From an uncultured Rhodospirillaceae bacterium (GTDB lineage Bacteria > Pseudomonadota > Alphaproteobacteria > MPNO01 > UBA2964), in contig CAJXEC010000012.1 of assembly GCA_913052165.1 (NCBI GenBank), positions 1 to 36,670 of the forward strand: a DNA stretch of 36,670 nt. Direction: 5' to 3'. Below, in pieces: positions 1 through 7,787 of this stretch. Below the pieces are notes generated by a model. It ran no database searches. It saw nothing but the letters and a program-made list of their open reading frames with translations, and was not told the origin of the DNA. Each line of letters begins with the position of its first letter. The stretch's first letter is position 1. The position numbers were made by a program, and so were the translations under genes.

Positions 1-1028
1 CCATCCTCTTGCTTGAAGGAGGCGTCGTGCTCTTCATCAACAATTATTAACCCGAGGTTTGAAAAGGGTAAGTATAGGGCCGATCTGGCACCAACAAATA
101 CATGAGTAACCCCTGAATTAGCCGCTAACCAGCGGCTGCGACGGGTTGAGTTTGATAATTCCGAGTGCCATTCAAGGGGAGGGCTTCCGAACCGAGTCTC
201 AAATCTTGAGATCCATTGTGTAGTAAGCGCAATTTCAGGTAATAGGACCAAAACTTGTCGTCCCTTTTTGATTGTAGCACTTATTGCTTCAAAATACGTT
301 TCGGTTTTGCCTGACCCTGTCACACCATCGAGCACCAGAACGTTTGAGCGGGTCTCTGCTTGTTTTGCGGATTTAATTACGGCTCTGCTTAAAGCAGTTG
401 CTGCTGCCATTTGGACGTCGGAAAGAATGGGTGCATCTCCTGCAGGTTCAATGTCTGTAATTTTCTGATCGCGTTCCACAGTAACAGTAGACAGAAATTT
501 CAACTCTGACATAACTCGGATCACACTTGGGCTAACGTTGGCAGATTTTGTCAATTCAGCCATTTTTCGGGGAACCCCATCGGTTAGAGCCCTCAGAACC
601 CTTTTTCGGGCTTCAGTAACCCTCGCAGAACCGTCCCTAGGGTCTTTAGAAATCACATAGGCTATGTTTGTCGGGGTTGCAGCAAAAACGGACGGAACAC
701 TCATTGCCATCCGTAAAACTGCACCGGGCTTACTCATCGTGTAATTTGCTGTCCAATCAATCAAACGAATCATTTCATCGCTCATGGGCGCAAGATCTAT
801 TTTTTCAGAAATCACTTTAAGTTTTTTCTCTTCGAAATTACCCTCCGCTTCCCCCCAAATAACCCCTATCACTTCCCTATTACCCAGGGGAACAACAACA
901 AAAGTGCCCAATTGGGCAGACATAGAGTCTGGCACCAAGTAGTCATATGCGGATGCGAGGGGAAGTGGGATGAGAACTCTCACTCTTGTCCCATGTGTCA
1001 AATCCCTGGTGGAGTCTTTGGCAAGCAT
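1..1028 (-). CDS. priA: Primosomal protein N' (replication restart helicase PriA), N-terminal part, cut by left edge
   Basis: PriA is a 3'-to-5' DNA helicase that recognises stalled or abandoned replication forks and starts replisome reloading. The reading frame is open from an ATG at 1028 to the window edge, giving 342 residues without a stop. The start of the protein resembles the PriA 3'-DNA-binding domain (PLGNREVIGVIW around residues 47-58). A Walker A motif GVTGSGKT lies at residues 235-242, and a DEEH helicase box (Walker B) at 331-334. The C-terminal helicase half and zinc-binding cysteines lie outside the window. No strong ribosome-binding site precedes the ATG, but the N-terminus aligns in style with family members. 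It is divergent from the DUF484 gene, with 91 bases between the two starts. In related alphaproteobacteria priA commonly sits near xerC, which supports the call. Confidence 0.95.
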   Translation of the reverse strand, partial: MLAKDSTRDLTHGTRVRVLIPLPLASAYDYLVPDSMSAQLGTFVVVPLGNREVIGVIWGEAEGNFEEKKLKVISEKIDLAPMSDEMIRLIDWTANYTMSKPGAVLRMAMSVPSVFAATPTNIAYVISKDPRDGSARVTEARKRVLRALTDGVPRKMAELTKSANVSPSVIRVMSELKFLSTVTVERDQKITDIEPAGDAPILSDVQMAAATALSRAVIKSAKQAETRSNVLVLDGVTGSGKTETYFEAISATIKKGRQVLVLLPEIALTTQWISRFETRFGSPPLEWHSELSNSTRRSRWLAANSGVTHVFVGARSALYLPFSNLGLIIVDEEHDASFKQED

Positions 1029-1119
1029 GATTTAAACTTTACGCTACAGCTCGGTAACCTCCAATCTGTAGATGAGATTTCCGTAAATTAAGAAAAATTT
1101 TAGTCTTGTGGAATTTAAG

Positions 1120-1782
1120 ATGAAGCCCAGAGATCGAGAGATTAATGCTAAGAAAAAGCAAGACATGGGCCCACGTGAGATAGTTGCCTGGCTGAATAAT
1201 AATCCCAATTTTTTTCAAGAGTATTTTTCCGAATTAGAGGAAAGTCTCTCTTTGACCTCGCAATCAGGGGAGAGAATTGCCGACATTAGAGATTATATTC
1301 TAAAAAAATTACGAACTGAAATCGGAAGAAAACAGGCCAGGGAAGATCGGCTAATTAAGGCCGCGAGAGAGAACAACATAATACAGGATAGGATCCTGAA
1401 AGCCAGCCTGATGATACTTAAAGCTGATTCTTATGAGTCTTTTTTAAACCTTATTACCGAAAAATTACCCGATATATTTGCCGTCGAGGTTGCAACGCTC
1501 TGTTTCGATGAGTTGCCAAAGCTTTTTCAAGGCCATCAGCGGATAGTTTTGTGTGCAAATATCTCACAAAATATTGACGTTTTCAGCTCGCTAAGTTTTG
1601 AAATTAAATCATGCGCATTTCTCAATTTAGGCCAGGGTAAGGACCAATGCCCATGTTTTTTGGCCCTGGGTTCCATTAACCCCAATTCATTCCTTCCTAA
1701 TCAAGGAACAGAACTACTGAATTTTTTTGCAGATATTTTAGAGGTTTGCCTTTCAAAGTGGGTAGAATCAAAAAGCCAGTAA
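1120..1782 (+). CDS. DUF484 family protein
   Basis: This is a 220-residue cytoplasmic protein of the DUF484 family, whose biochemical role is unsettled. The family has a GAF-like fold and is usually encoded next to xerC. The typical N-terminal signature is visible: IVAWLNNNPNFFQEY, then a glutamate- and leucine-rich stretch, then a predicted helical or coiled segment around residues 50-95. The rest would be the GAF-like part. I chose the ATG at 1120, which has a weak GGAA at suitable spacing. A GTG at 1108 in the same frame would add four residues. The gene end overlaps the start region of xerC by about 25 bases, so the two are probably co-transcribed and translationally linked. Cysteines near the end (CPC) are not a recognised motif. 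Confidence 0.8.
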   Translation: MKPRDREINAKKKQDMGPREIVAWLNNNPNFFQEYFSELEESLSLTSQSGERIADIRDYILKKLRTEIGRKQAREDRLIKAARENNIIQDRILKASLMILKADSYESFLNLITEKLPDIFAVEVATLCFDELPKLFQGHQRIVLCANISQNIDVFSSLSFEIKSCAFLNLGQGKDQCPCFLALGSINPNSFLPNQGTELLNFFADILEVCLSKWVESKSQ

Positions 1783-2702
1783 CATTTCGGGGAACAACTG
1801 ATTGCCGAGAGGCCATAGCCGATTGGCAGACGTGGATGGAACACGAAAGGCGTGTTTCTCCTAATACCATTGATGCCTATTGCCGGGATCTAGCTGCTTT
1901 TTTTATTTTCATGGCTGAACATCTTGGCGCTGTTCCGTCGCTATCAAATTTAGAAAGCCTTGATGCTCGGGATTACCGAAGCTTTCTCGCCCAACGGTCA
2001 AGACATGGACTAAGTCAGAGCTCCGTAGCCAGATGCATGTCAACAATTAGGAACTTTTACAGATTTCTTAACAGAACAAGGGGTATATCCAACGCCGTGA
2101 TAAAGACCATAAGGTCCCCCAGACCAAAAAAGCTTATTCCAAAGCCGTTAGACTCTTCCCAAGCCAAGGATTTATTGACGACGATTAAAGAGACACACGG
2201 TGAACCGTGGCTTATAGCTAGAGATTTGGCCTTATTCTCGCTCCTTTATGGCTGTGGTCTGCGTATAGCAGAGGGCTTGAGCTTAAACGACGCCGATGTC
2301 AAAGATTTAGACACCGTACGAGTAACTGGAAAAGGGAACAAACAACGTATCGTGCCCGTTTTACCCTCTGTCGGGGAGTCAATAGAGAACTATCTCAACC
2401 TACGTCCGTTTCAATACTCACCTAATGACGCGCTCTTCCGAGGATTAAGGGGCAAACGCCTTAATCCAGGCGTCGTCCAACGCCGAATGAGGGAGTTGAG
2501 AAAAACACTCGGATTACCTGAAACGGCAACACCCCATGCTTTGCGACACTCTTTTGCGACACACCTACTCAGCGCTGGGGGAGATCTGCGAACGATCCAG
2601 GAGTTATTGGGCCATAGCTCCTTATCGACAACCCAAAGATATACAAAAGTTGATGCAAAACGTCTTTTTGAAGTGTATCAAAAATCCCACCCAAGATCAT
2701 GA
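1758..2702 (+). CDS. xerC: Tyrosine recombinase XerC
   Basis: XerC cuts and rejoins DNA at dif together with XerD to resolve chromosome dimers at division. The protein has an N-terminal SAM-like core-binding domain (about residues 15-105) and a C-terminal catalytic domain. Counting from the upstream TTG at 1746, the full catalytic set is present: R173 (GCGLRIAE), K196 (VTGKGNKQR), H264 and R267 (HALRHSFATH), H290 (LLGHSSLSTTQRY) and the nucleophile Y299. The start is uncertain. TTG 1746 has GAGG only one base away, and GTG 1758 has GAGG 13 bases away. I report the GTG, which gives 314 residues. The first ATG would remove part of the DNA-binding domain. Placement next to priA and DUF484, and the lack of nearby phage genes, support a housekeeping XerC over an integrase. 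Confidence 0.93.
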   Translation: MGRIKKPVTFRGTTDCREAIADWQTWMEHERRVSPNTIDAYCRDLAAFFIFMAEHLGAVPSLSNLESLDARDYRSFLAQRSRHGLSQSSVARCMSTIRNFYRFLNRTRGISNAVIKTIRSPRPKKLIPKPLDSSQAKDLLTTIKETHGEPWLIARDLALFSLLYGCGLRIAEGLSLNDADVKDLDTVRVTGKGNKQRIVPVLPSVGESIENYLNLRPFQYSPNDALFRGLRGKRLNPGVVQRRMRELRKTLGLPETATPHALRHSFATHLLSAGGDLRTIQELLGHSSLSTTQRYTKVDAKRLFEVYQKSHPRS

Positions 2703-2717
2703 TAAGCTAAAATTTGG

Positions 2718-2723
2718 TATAAT
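2718..2723 (+). promoter_or_regulatory. Possible -10 box upstream of the dioxygenase pair
   Basis: A perfect TATAAT occurs just after the xerC stop, within the 176-base gap before the first dioxygenase gene. No convincing -35 hexamer is found 16-18 bases upstream (GATCAT is there), so this is only a candidate. If used, the leader would be about 150 bases long. Confidence 0.25.
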
Positions 2724-2850
2724 TTTTTCGTCATGCGCCAATGAAGATCGATGGAGTTGAACAAATTTAACGAACCTACCAAAAGCGAGTACTTTACATA
2801 AGAATTCGTCCCTGTCGGCCGCCGCGGAAATCACAAAAAAGACTAGAACT

Positions 2851-2870
2851 TTTTGGGGGTCCCCCCTAAA
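2851..2870 (+). repeat. G/C-tract hairpin immediately upstream of the first dioxygenase start
   Basis: TTTTGGGGG at 2851-2859 faces CCCCCCTAAAA at 2861-2871. It can fold as four G-C pairs plus four A-T pairs with one mismatch and a small loop. It ends 8 bases before the ATG at 2879 and fills the place where a ribosome-binding site would be. No T-tract follows on the plus strand, so it does not look like a classical terminator for xerC. Confidence 0.5.
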
Positions 2871-2878
2871 ATTATGCC

Positions 2879-3736
2879 ATGCGAGTTGAGGTGATACCAA
2901 CCGGATCTGGGTGCGGAGCTGAAATCAGAGGCATTGATCTCAGAGAGCCTTTATCCGATGAACTAGCCCAGCGCATCTACAATGCATGGCTGGAGCACAT
3001 TGTAATATTCTTTCGGAACCAGGATCTCCAAGAGAGAGATCACCTGCAATTTACCAAATATTTTGGGTCCGCGGGAGACTATATGCGTCCCAGTACCCTC
3101 AGAAACAACATCATGAAAAACCGCCATGATGCCGTAATGTTCGTGAGCAACATTCGTGAGAATGGTCAGCCAATTGGCGCGCTCCCAGACGGAGAAATGA
3201 TGTTTCACACCGACACGGCCTATGATACCAAAATACACAAGGCTACTACGCTATACGCGATAGAAATCCCCTCTTATGGAGGGGAAACCATTTTCAGCAA
3301 TCAATATGCTGTTTACGAAGCACTCCCTGAAACACTGAAGAAGGAGCTCAAAATACGCGAGGCCTACACGGCATATGAATTTGGGACCACAGTGAAGGAT
3401 AAAGCGGAATATAACGATCCAGAAATGCGATCCGCTAATCATCCGGTTTTTCGTACCCATGAAGAAACTGGGGGGATAAGTGTCTTTGTCAACGAGCTGA
3501 TGACAGAGAAAATCATCGGTCTAAGTAATAGAAAAAGTAGCGCGTATTTGGAGCAAATTTTCGCGATGCAACGCGAGACCCGCTTTTGTTATAAGCATCG
3601 CTGGCAGGCAGGCGATTTAATCATTTGGGATAACAGATGCTCTCTTCACGCGCGGAGAGATTTTCCAAGAGATCAACGCCGTCTTCTTCGCAGGATTACT
3701 GTCCAAGGCGACCGTCCAATGAGTGCTGCCTTATAA
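2879..3736 (+). CDS. TauD/TfdA family Fe(II)/2-oxoglutarate-dependent dioxygenase (copy 1)
   Basis: This 285-residue cytosolic enzyme belongs to the family that couples decarboxylation of 2-oxoglutarate to oxidation of a small substrate; taurine, 2,4-D and other substrates are known for relatives. The iron ligands are visible as H110-x-D112 (MMFHTDT) and H257 (SLHARRDF). Arginines of the RRLLRR run (267-272) would bind the 2-oxoglutarate carboxylate. The N-terminal GAEIRGIDL is a typical family opening. The gene downstream is a clear paralog with the same motifs at nearly the same positions. The ATG has no recognisable ribosome-binding site and is preceded by a G/C hairpin. Substrate cannot be assigned: there is no sulfonate or phosphonate transporter nearby, so taurine specificity is not claimed. 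Confidence 0.88.
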   Translation: MRVEVIPTGSGCGAEIRGIDLREPLSDELAQRIYNAWLEHIVIFFRNQDLQERDHLQFTKYFGSAGDYMRPSTLRNNIMKNRHDAVMFVSNIRENGQPIGALPDGEMMFHTDTAYDTKIHKATTLYAIEIPSYGGETIFSNQYAVYEALPETLKKELKIREAYTAYEFGTTVKDKAEYNDPEMRSANHPVFRTHEETGGISVFVNELMTEKIIGLSNRKSSAYLEQIFAMQRETRFCYKHRWQAGDLIIWDNRCSLHARRDFPRDQRRLLRRITVQGDRPMSAAL

Positions 3737-3808
3737 ATCTCAGGGGATTGGATTGCCCAATATACCCAACTCTGATTTATTTGGTGGTCAAAGACAGGAG
3801 GAGAGAAA

Positions 3809-4657
3809 ATGGCCGTAGATATAATCCCATCGGGGCAGGCGTGTGGCGCAGAAATAGCCAATATCGACATTAGCAAACCGGTGCCCGACAGAGACGCAGA
3901 GACTATTTATCGCGCCTTCCTTGAACACCAGGTCATATTTTTCAGAAACCAAGAAATAACCCCCACTGATCAAAGGCGAGTGTGCAGTATTTTCGGAGAA
4001 GTAGGCTCTTATAATCGTCCCAAGGATCGTCAACATCCCAAACATGCCAGCGATGAAGTCATGTTGATCTCAAATGTTGTGGAAGATGGAAAAGTTATAG
4101 GTGCCCATCCCGATGGTGAGATGATGTGGCACACGGACACTCCGTATTTGGCGACTCCTCACAAAGCAACCACATTATATTCTGTGGAAGTGCCCTCAGT
4201 CGGAGGCAATACAAAGTTCTCGAATCAATACGCTGTCTACGAGGCATTAACCGATAATCTCAAATCAGAGCTGCAGGGAAAAACAGCAATGAACTGCTAC
4301 GAATTTGGAACCACTGTAAAGACCTTTGATAGATATGATCGGGAGAGTGTGCCACACCACCCGCACCCTGTTCTCCGCAAACATCCAGAAACGGGTAAAA
4401 CCGCAGTTTATGTTTGCCCTCTCATGACCGAAGAAATAACTGGCATGGACGAGGAAGAGAGCAAAAATGTTCTTTCTTTAATATATTCTTTGCAAGCGGA
4501 GGAAAGATTTATATACGAACATATTTGGAAAGTCGGCGATATGATTATATGGGATAATCGTTGCTTACTTCATGCCCGCACCGACTTTCCGAGAGAACAA
4601 CGTAGGCTTCTGAGAAGGGTTACTGTCAGCGATGATCACGCAGTAATGGGAGCCTGA
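3809..4657 (+). CDS. TauD/TfdA family Fe(II)/2-oxoglutarate-dependent dioxygenase (copy 2)
   Basis: This 282-residue paralog of the upstream gene shares blocks such as PDGEMM, FSNQYAVYEAL, YEFGTTVK and WDNRCxLHAR. Iron ligands are H108-x-D110 (MMWHTDT) and H255 (LLHARTDF). R266, or its neighbours in RRLLRR, is the likely 2-oxoglutarate contact. It has a strong ribosome-binding site (GGAGGAG) before the ATG, unlike copy 1. The 72-base gap to copy 1 has no clear terminator, so they are probably transcribed together. Conservation of both active sites suggests two functional enzymes with related but possibly different substrates. It ends convergent to the small membrane-protein gene, and nothing terminator-like is obvious in the 81 bases between them. 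Confidence 0.9.
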   Translation: MAVDIIPSGQACGAEIANIDISKPVPDRDAETIYRAFLEHQVIFFRNQEITPTDQRRVCSIFGEVGSYNRPKDRQHPKHASDEVMLISNVVEDGKVIGAHPDGEMMWHTDTPYLATPHKATTLYSVEVPSVGGNTKFSNQYAVYEALTDNLKSELQGKTAMNCYEFGTTVKTFDRYDRESVPHHPHPVLRKHPETGKTAVYVCPLMTEEITGMDEEESKNVLSLIYSLQAEERFIYEHIWKVGDMIIWDNRCLLHARTDFPREQRRLLRRVTVSDDHAVMGA

Positions 4658-4738
4658 ACTTTAATAACAAATTTACAATCAGGATACATCATTTGAAATA
4701 GCAGGCCAATATCTAACTAGTCCCAGATTCACCAAAAA

Positions 4739-5008
4739 CTAATTTTTACCCAACCTAGAAGCGATACGGGCCAACCATTGCTTTGCCTTTACCCTCCCCA
4801 TACTGATAGCCAACCTAAACTTCGGGTAGCGACTACCAGTCTTCATTATAAGCAATCGGACGCGCGGCGAACGACGGGATAACATTACCAATCCGATACA
4901 AAGGAAAAGAACCCCCTGTAGAATCGGCAAAAAGAGCCCCAAGAAACCCAAAAAAATAAAGGCCCAGCCTGAAATAACGATCAGGTAATGTCTAAGACCC
5001 TTCCTCAT
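4739..5008 (-). CDS. Small inner-membrane protein, PGPGW/DUF454-like
   Basis: This is an 89-residue protein with two closely spaced hydrophobic helices (about residues 8-28 and 30-45) separated by a short LPILQG turn. A basic, amphipathic C-terminal tail (RRSPRVRLL, KAKQWLARIASRLGKN) follows. The pattern GWxxxxLGFLGLFLPILQG is like small membrane proteins annotated as PGPGW or YbaN/DUF454; I cannot decide between these. Function is unknown. It lies 86 bases downstream of lpd on the same strand and may be the last gene of the TCA transcript. The ribosome-binding site is weak. Confidence 0.6.
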   Translation of the reverse strand: MRKGLRHYLIVISGWAFIFLGFLGLFLPILQGVLFLCIGLVMLSRRSPRVRLLIMKTGSRYPKFRLAISMGRVKAKQWLARIASRLGKN

Positions 5009-5094
5009 AAATCGTTAAACCTGTCCAATGGAAGTTTAGCTTGATTAAGGTTGATCGGTGTTCATGATCAACGACGGGGTTTAGCCAAATTTGA

Positions 5095-6504
5095 TCAAAA
5101 ATGAATAGGCTGACTACAAGCAGCAAGAGCAGCCTCTTTAATCGCCTCATTGAGCGTAGGATGAGCATGACACGTCCGCGCCACATCCTCTGCGCTCGCG
5201 GAAAATTCCATTGCCAGGGTTAACTCGGCAATCAGGGTACCGGCATCTGGCCCAATGATATGGGCCCCAACTATGGTGTCCACTTTCTCATCAACCAAAA
5301 TTTTAACAAAACCAGCTTGATCCAGCCCAGAAGATCGCGCGCGTGAATTAGCTAAGAAAGGGAATTTTCCTGAACGATACCCAATCCCCGACTCTTTTAA
5401 TTCTTCCTCAGAGAAACCCACTGAAGCGACCTCTGGCGCAGTATAAATTACCGAGGGAATACATCTGTAATTAACATGTCCCGACTGCCCTACCATCATC
5501 TCTACAGCAACTACTGCCTCCTCTTCTGCCTTATGGGCAAGCATTGGGCCGGGGATCACATCCCCAATAGCAAAAATTCTTGAAACTGAAGTTTCAAATT
5601 TATCATCGACCTCTATAAAACCTCTCGCATTTACCCTGACCCCGACCTCTTCAAGTCCAAGTCCTGTTGTGAACGGTTGACGGCCTATTGCGAGAAGAAC
5701 AACTTCGCAGCCTATTTCCTCAACTCTACTACCGTTTTTTGCTTCTAACGAGACAATCGTTTCAGAATCTCGCTGGGCTGTTCCAACCACTCGGGTTCTG
5801 AGGCGAAACTTTATACCCTGCTTCTCAAGGGATTGCTGCAATACCGATGATGTCTCTGCATCCATATTTGGTGTGATGCGATCAAGAAATTCAACCACCG
5901 TAACTTCAGCGCCAAGGCGGCGCCAGACAGAAGCCATCTCCAATCCAATATAACCGGCTCCTATCACGACCAGGTGTTCTGGCACTTTACTCAGGCTTAA
6001 AGCGCCGGAAGAGCTGACCACGTTGTGCTCATCAACGACTACGCCCTGTAATGGCATTGGCTCAGATCCGGTAGCAATAAGGATGTTTTTTGTACTCAGT
6101 ACCCGCTCTGCATCGCTGTCGTTTACCTTAACTTTGCCGGTTCCTAACAAACGAGCTGTACCATGAATTTCTTCGACTTTATTCTTCTTAAGAAGTAGGG
6201 AGACGCCCTGATTTAGTCCCTTAACAACGTCATCTTTGCGACCAAGCATAGCCTCTAGTTCCAAGGTAACCGTATCCACTTTCACCCCATGCTCGGCCAG
6301 GTGATATTTCGCCTCATAATATTTTTCGGAAGATTGCAGCAATGCCTTGGAAGGTATACATCCAACATTCAAACAGGTCCCACCCGCTTTACCTCTTTTA
6401 TCAACGCAAGCAACCTTGAGTCCGAGTTGGGCCGCGCGGATCGCAGCCACGTAACCTCCCGGTCCAGAACCAATCACCACCAAATCGAAACTGTTATCAA
6501 CCAT
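5095..6504 (-). CDS. lpdA: Dihydrolipoyl dehydrogenase (E3)
   Basis: E3 reoxidises the dihydrolipoyl arm of the 2-oxoglutarate dehydrogenase E2 with FAD and NAD+. At 469 residues it has the usual length. Visible features are the FAD-binding GSGPGGYVAAIRAAQLG (residues 12-28), the redox disulfide C44-x4-C49 in GGTCLNVGCIPSK, a central NAD-binding GAGYIGLEMASVW, the FAD-contact FAIGDV, and the catalytic pair H448/E453 in HAHPTLNE. A GGAG ribosome-binding site precedes the ATG at 5-base spacing. It is the third gene of the sucA-sucB-lpd group, 31 bases after sucB, so it is most likely the dedicated E3 of this complex. It could also serve pyruvate dehydrogenase, as no other E3 is in view. Confidence 0.97.
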   Translation of the reverse strand: MVDNSFDLVVIGSGPGGYVAAIRAAQLGLKVACVDKRGKAGGTCLNVGCIPSKALLQSSEKYYEAKYHLAEHGVKVDTVTLELEAMLGRKDDVVKGLNQGVSLLLKKNKVEEIHGTARLLGTGKVKVNDSDAERVLSTKNILIATGSEPMPLQGVVVDEHNVVSSSGALSLSKVPEHLVVIGAGYIGLEMASVWRRLGAEVTVVEFLDRITPNMDAETSSVLQQSLEKQGIKFRLRTRVVGTAQRDSETIVSLEAKNGSRVEEIGCEVVLLAIGRQPFTTGLGLEEVGVRVNARGFIEVDDKFETSVSRIFAIGDVIPGPMLAHKAEEEAVVAVEMMVGQSGHVNYRCIPSVIYTAPEVASVGFSEEELKESGIGYRSGKFPFLANSRARSSGLDQAGFVKILVDEKVDTIVGAHIIGPDAGTLIAELTLAMEFSASAEDVARTCHAHPTLNEAIKEAALAACSQPIHF

Positions 6505-6535
6505 CTAAACTCCGATCAAAATGATTTTCACAAGA

Positions 6536-7753
6536 TTAGACATCGAAGAGAATGCGGTCCGGTTCCTCGATGCACTCTTTCACCCTAACTAGGAAAGTCA
6601 CAGCCTCCGCGCCATCTATAATTCGATGATCATAAGATAAAGCTAAGTACATCATGGGCCGCACCAAGGCTTCTCCATTTATAGCGATAGGTCGTTCCTG
6701 TATTTTGTGCATTCCTAAGATTGCTGATTGAGGCGGATTGATAATAGGTGTCGAGAGTAAAGACCCATAAACTCCGCCATTAGTGATCGTAAACGACCCA
6801 CCGGTGAGATCGTCGACACTCAATTCACCAGAACGAGCCTTTTTACCTAACTCACCGACAGACTTTTCTATATCCGAAAAAGATCGCTCTTGTGCATCTC
6901 TAATTACAGGAACCACTAGACCCTGATCAGTTCCTACTGCAATACCCATATCGACATACTGACGATAGACAATCTCATCACCATCAATCATCGCATTAAC
7001 CGCAGGAATTTCTCCTAAAGCAATTATGCAAGCCTTAGCAAAAAAAGACATAAAGCCGAGTTTTACGCCATGTTTTTTCTCAAATTGCTCTTTGTACCGC
7101 GATCTCGCATCCAAAACCGCGGTCATATCAACCTCGTTAAAAGTTGTTAAGATTGCGGCGGTATTCTGGGCTTCCTTGAGACGTTCAGCAATTTTTTTTC
7201 TGAGGCGGCTCAACCGAACCCTCTCCTCATTGCGATTGGTTGACCGGCTTTTTTGTTTGATGGGCCCGGCTTGTGCGTCAACTTGACTGCTGGCGTCAGT
7301 CTCAAGACTCTCCATATATGACACGACATCAGCCTTGGTAAGCCTCCCCCCCTTTCCAGTACCCACGATTGACCCCAGGTCGAGGTTATTATCGGCAATG
7401 AGTTTGCGCACGGCTGGCGAAGGTTGATTTTGAGGAAAATCACTATCCGCGCTCGCAGCAGAGGCTCCGGAAATCAGGCCCTCGTCGGAGACTTCAGCAT
7501 CTATGACGCTTTCAGTTACCTCACCTTCTCCAATAGCTCCCAAAACAGTTCCTACACCAACTTCATCGCCTACGTCATAGGCTATCCCAGAAAGTTGTCC
7601 GTTTCCCGGAGAATTAATTTCCAACGTTACTTTATCAGTTTCTAACTCGACAATCAGTTCATCGGCCTTAACAACATCGCCGACCTTCTTGTACCACTTC
7701 GCCACAGTGGCTTCCGAAACTGACTCTCCCAGTTGGGGTACTACAATATCCAT
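6536..7753 (-). CDS. sucB: 2-oxoglutarate dehydrogenase E2, dihydrolipoyl succinyltransferase
   Basis: E2 transfers the succinyl group from E1 to CoA and forms the core of the complex. The 405-residue protein has one N-terminal lipoyl domain (about 1-75) with lipoyl-lysine K41 in [11 protein letters not shown]. An alanine- and acid-rich linker (78-108) leads to a peripheral subunit-binding domain (about 111-147, with [12 protein letters not shown]), and a second linker leads to the catalytic domain. The catalytic H376 and D380 lie in [13 protein letters not shown]. An AGGAA ribosome-binding site precedes the ATG. It is located between sucA and lpd with short gaps, which fixes the assignment to 2-oxoglutarate rather than pyruvate dehydrogenase. 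Confidence 0.97.
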   Translation of the reverse strand: MDIVVPQLGESVSEATVAKWYKKVGDVVKADELIVELETDKVTLEINSPGNGQLSGIAYDVGDEVGVGTVLGAIGEGEVTESVIDAEVSDEGLISGASAASADSDFPQNQPSPAVRKLIADNNLDLGSIVGTGKGGRLTKADVVSYMESLETDASSQVDAQAGPIKQKSRSTNRNEERVRLSRLRKKIAERLKEAQNTAAILTTFNEVDMTAVLDARSRYKEQFEKKHGVKLGFMSFFAKACIIALGEIPAVNAMIDGDEIVYRQYVDMGIAVGTDQGLVVPVIRDAQERSFSDIEKSVGELGKKARSGELSVDDLTGGSFTITNGGVYGSLLSTPIINPPQSAILGMHKIQERPIAINGEALVRPMMYLALSYDHRIIDGAEAVTFLVRVKECIEEPDRILFDV

Positions 7754-7787
7754 TATTCAAATTCCTGCTCAAAAAAGATTTTATATT

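Noticed and set aside
1758-2702. Phage or genomic-island integrase
   Set aside because: It is XerC-like throughout, sits in the conserved DUF484-xerC pair, and no other mobile genes or attachment repeats are seen nearby.
2839-2875. Rho-independent terminator after xerC
   Set aside because: The G/C hairpin has no T-tract on the plus strand and abuts the next start codon.
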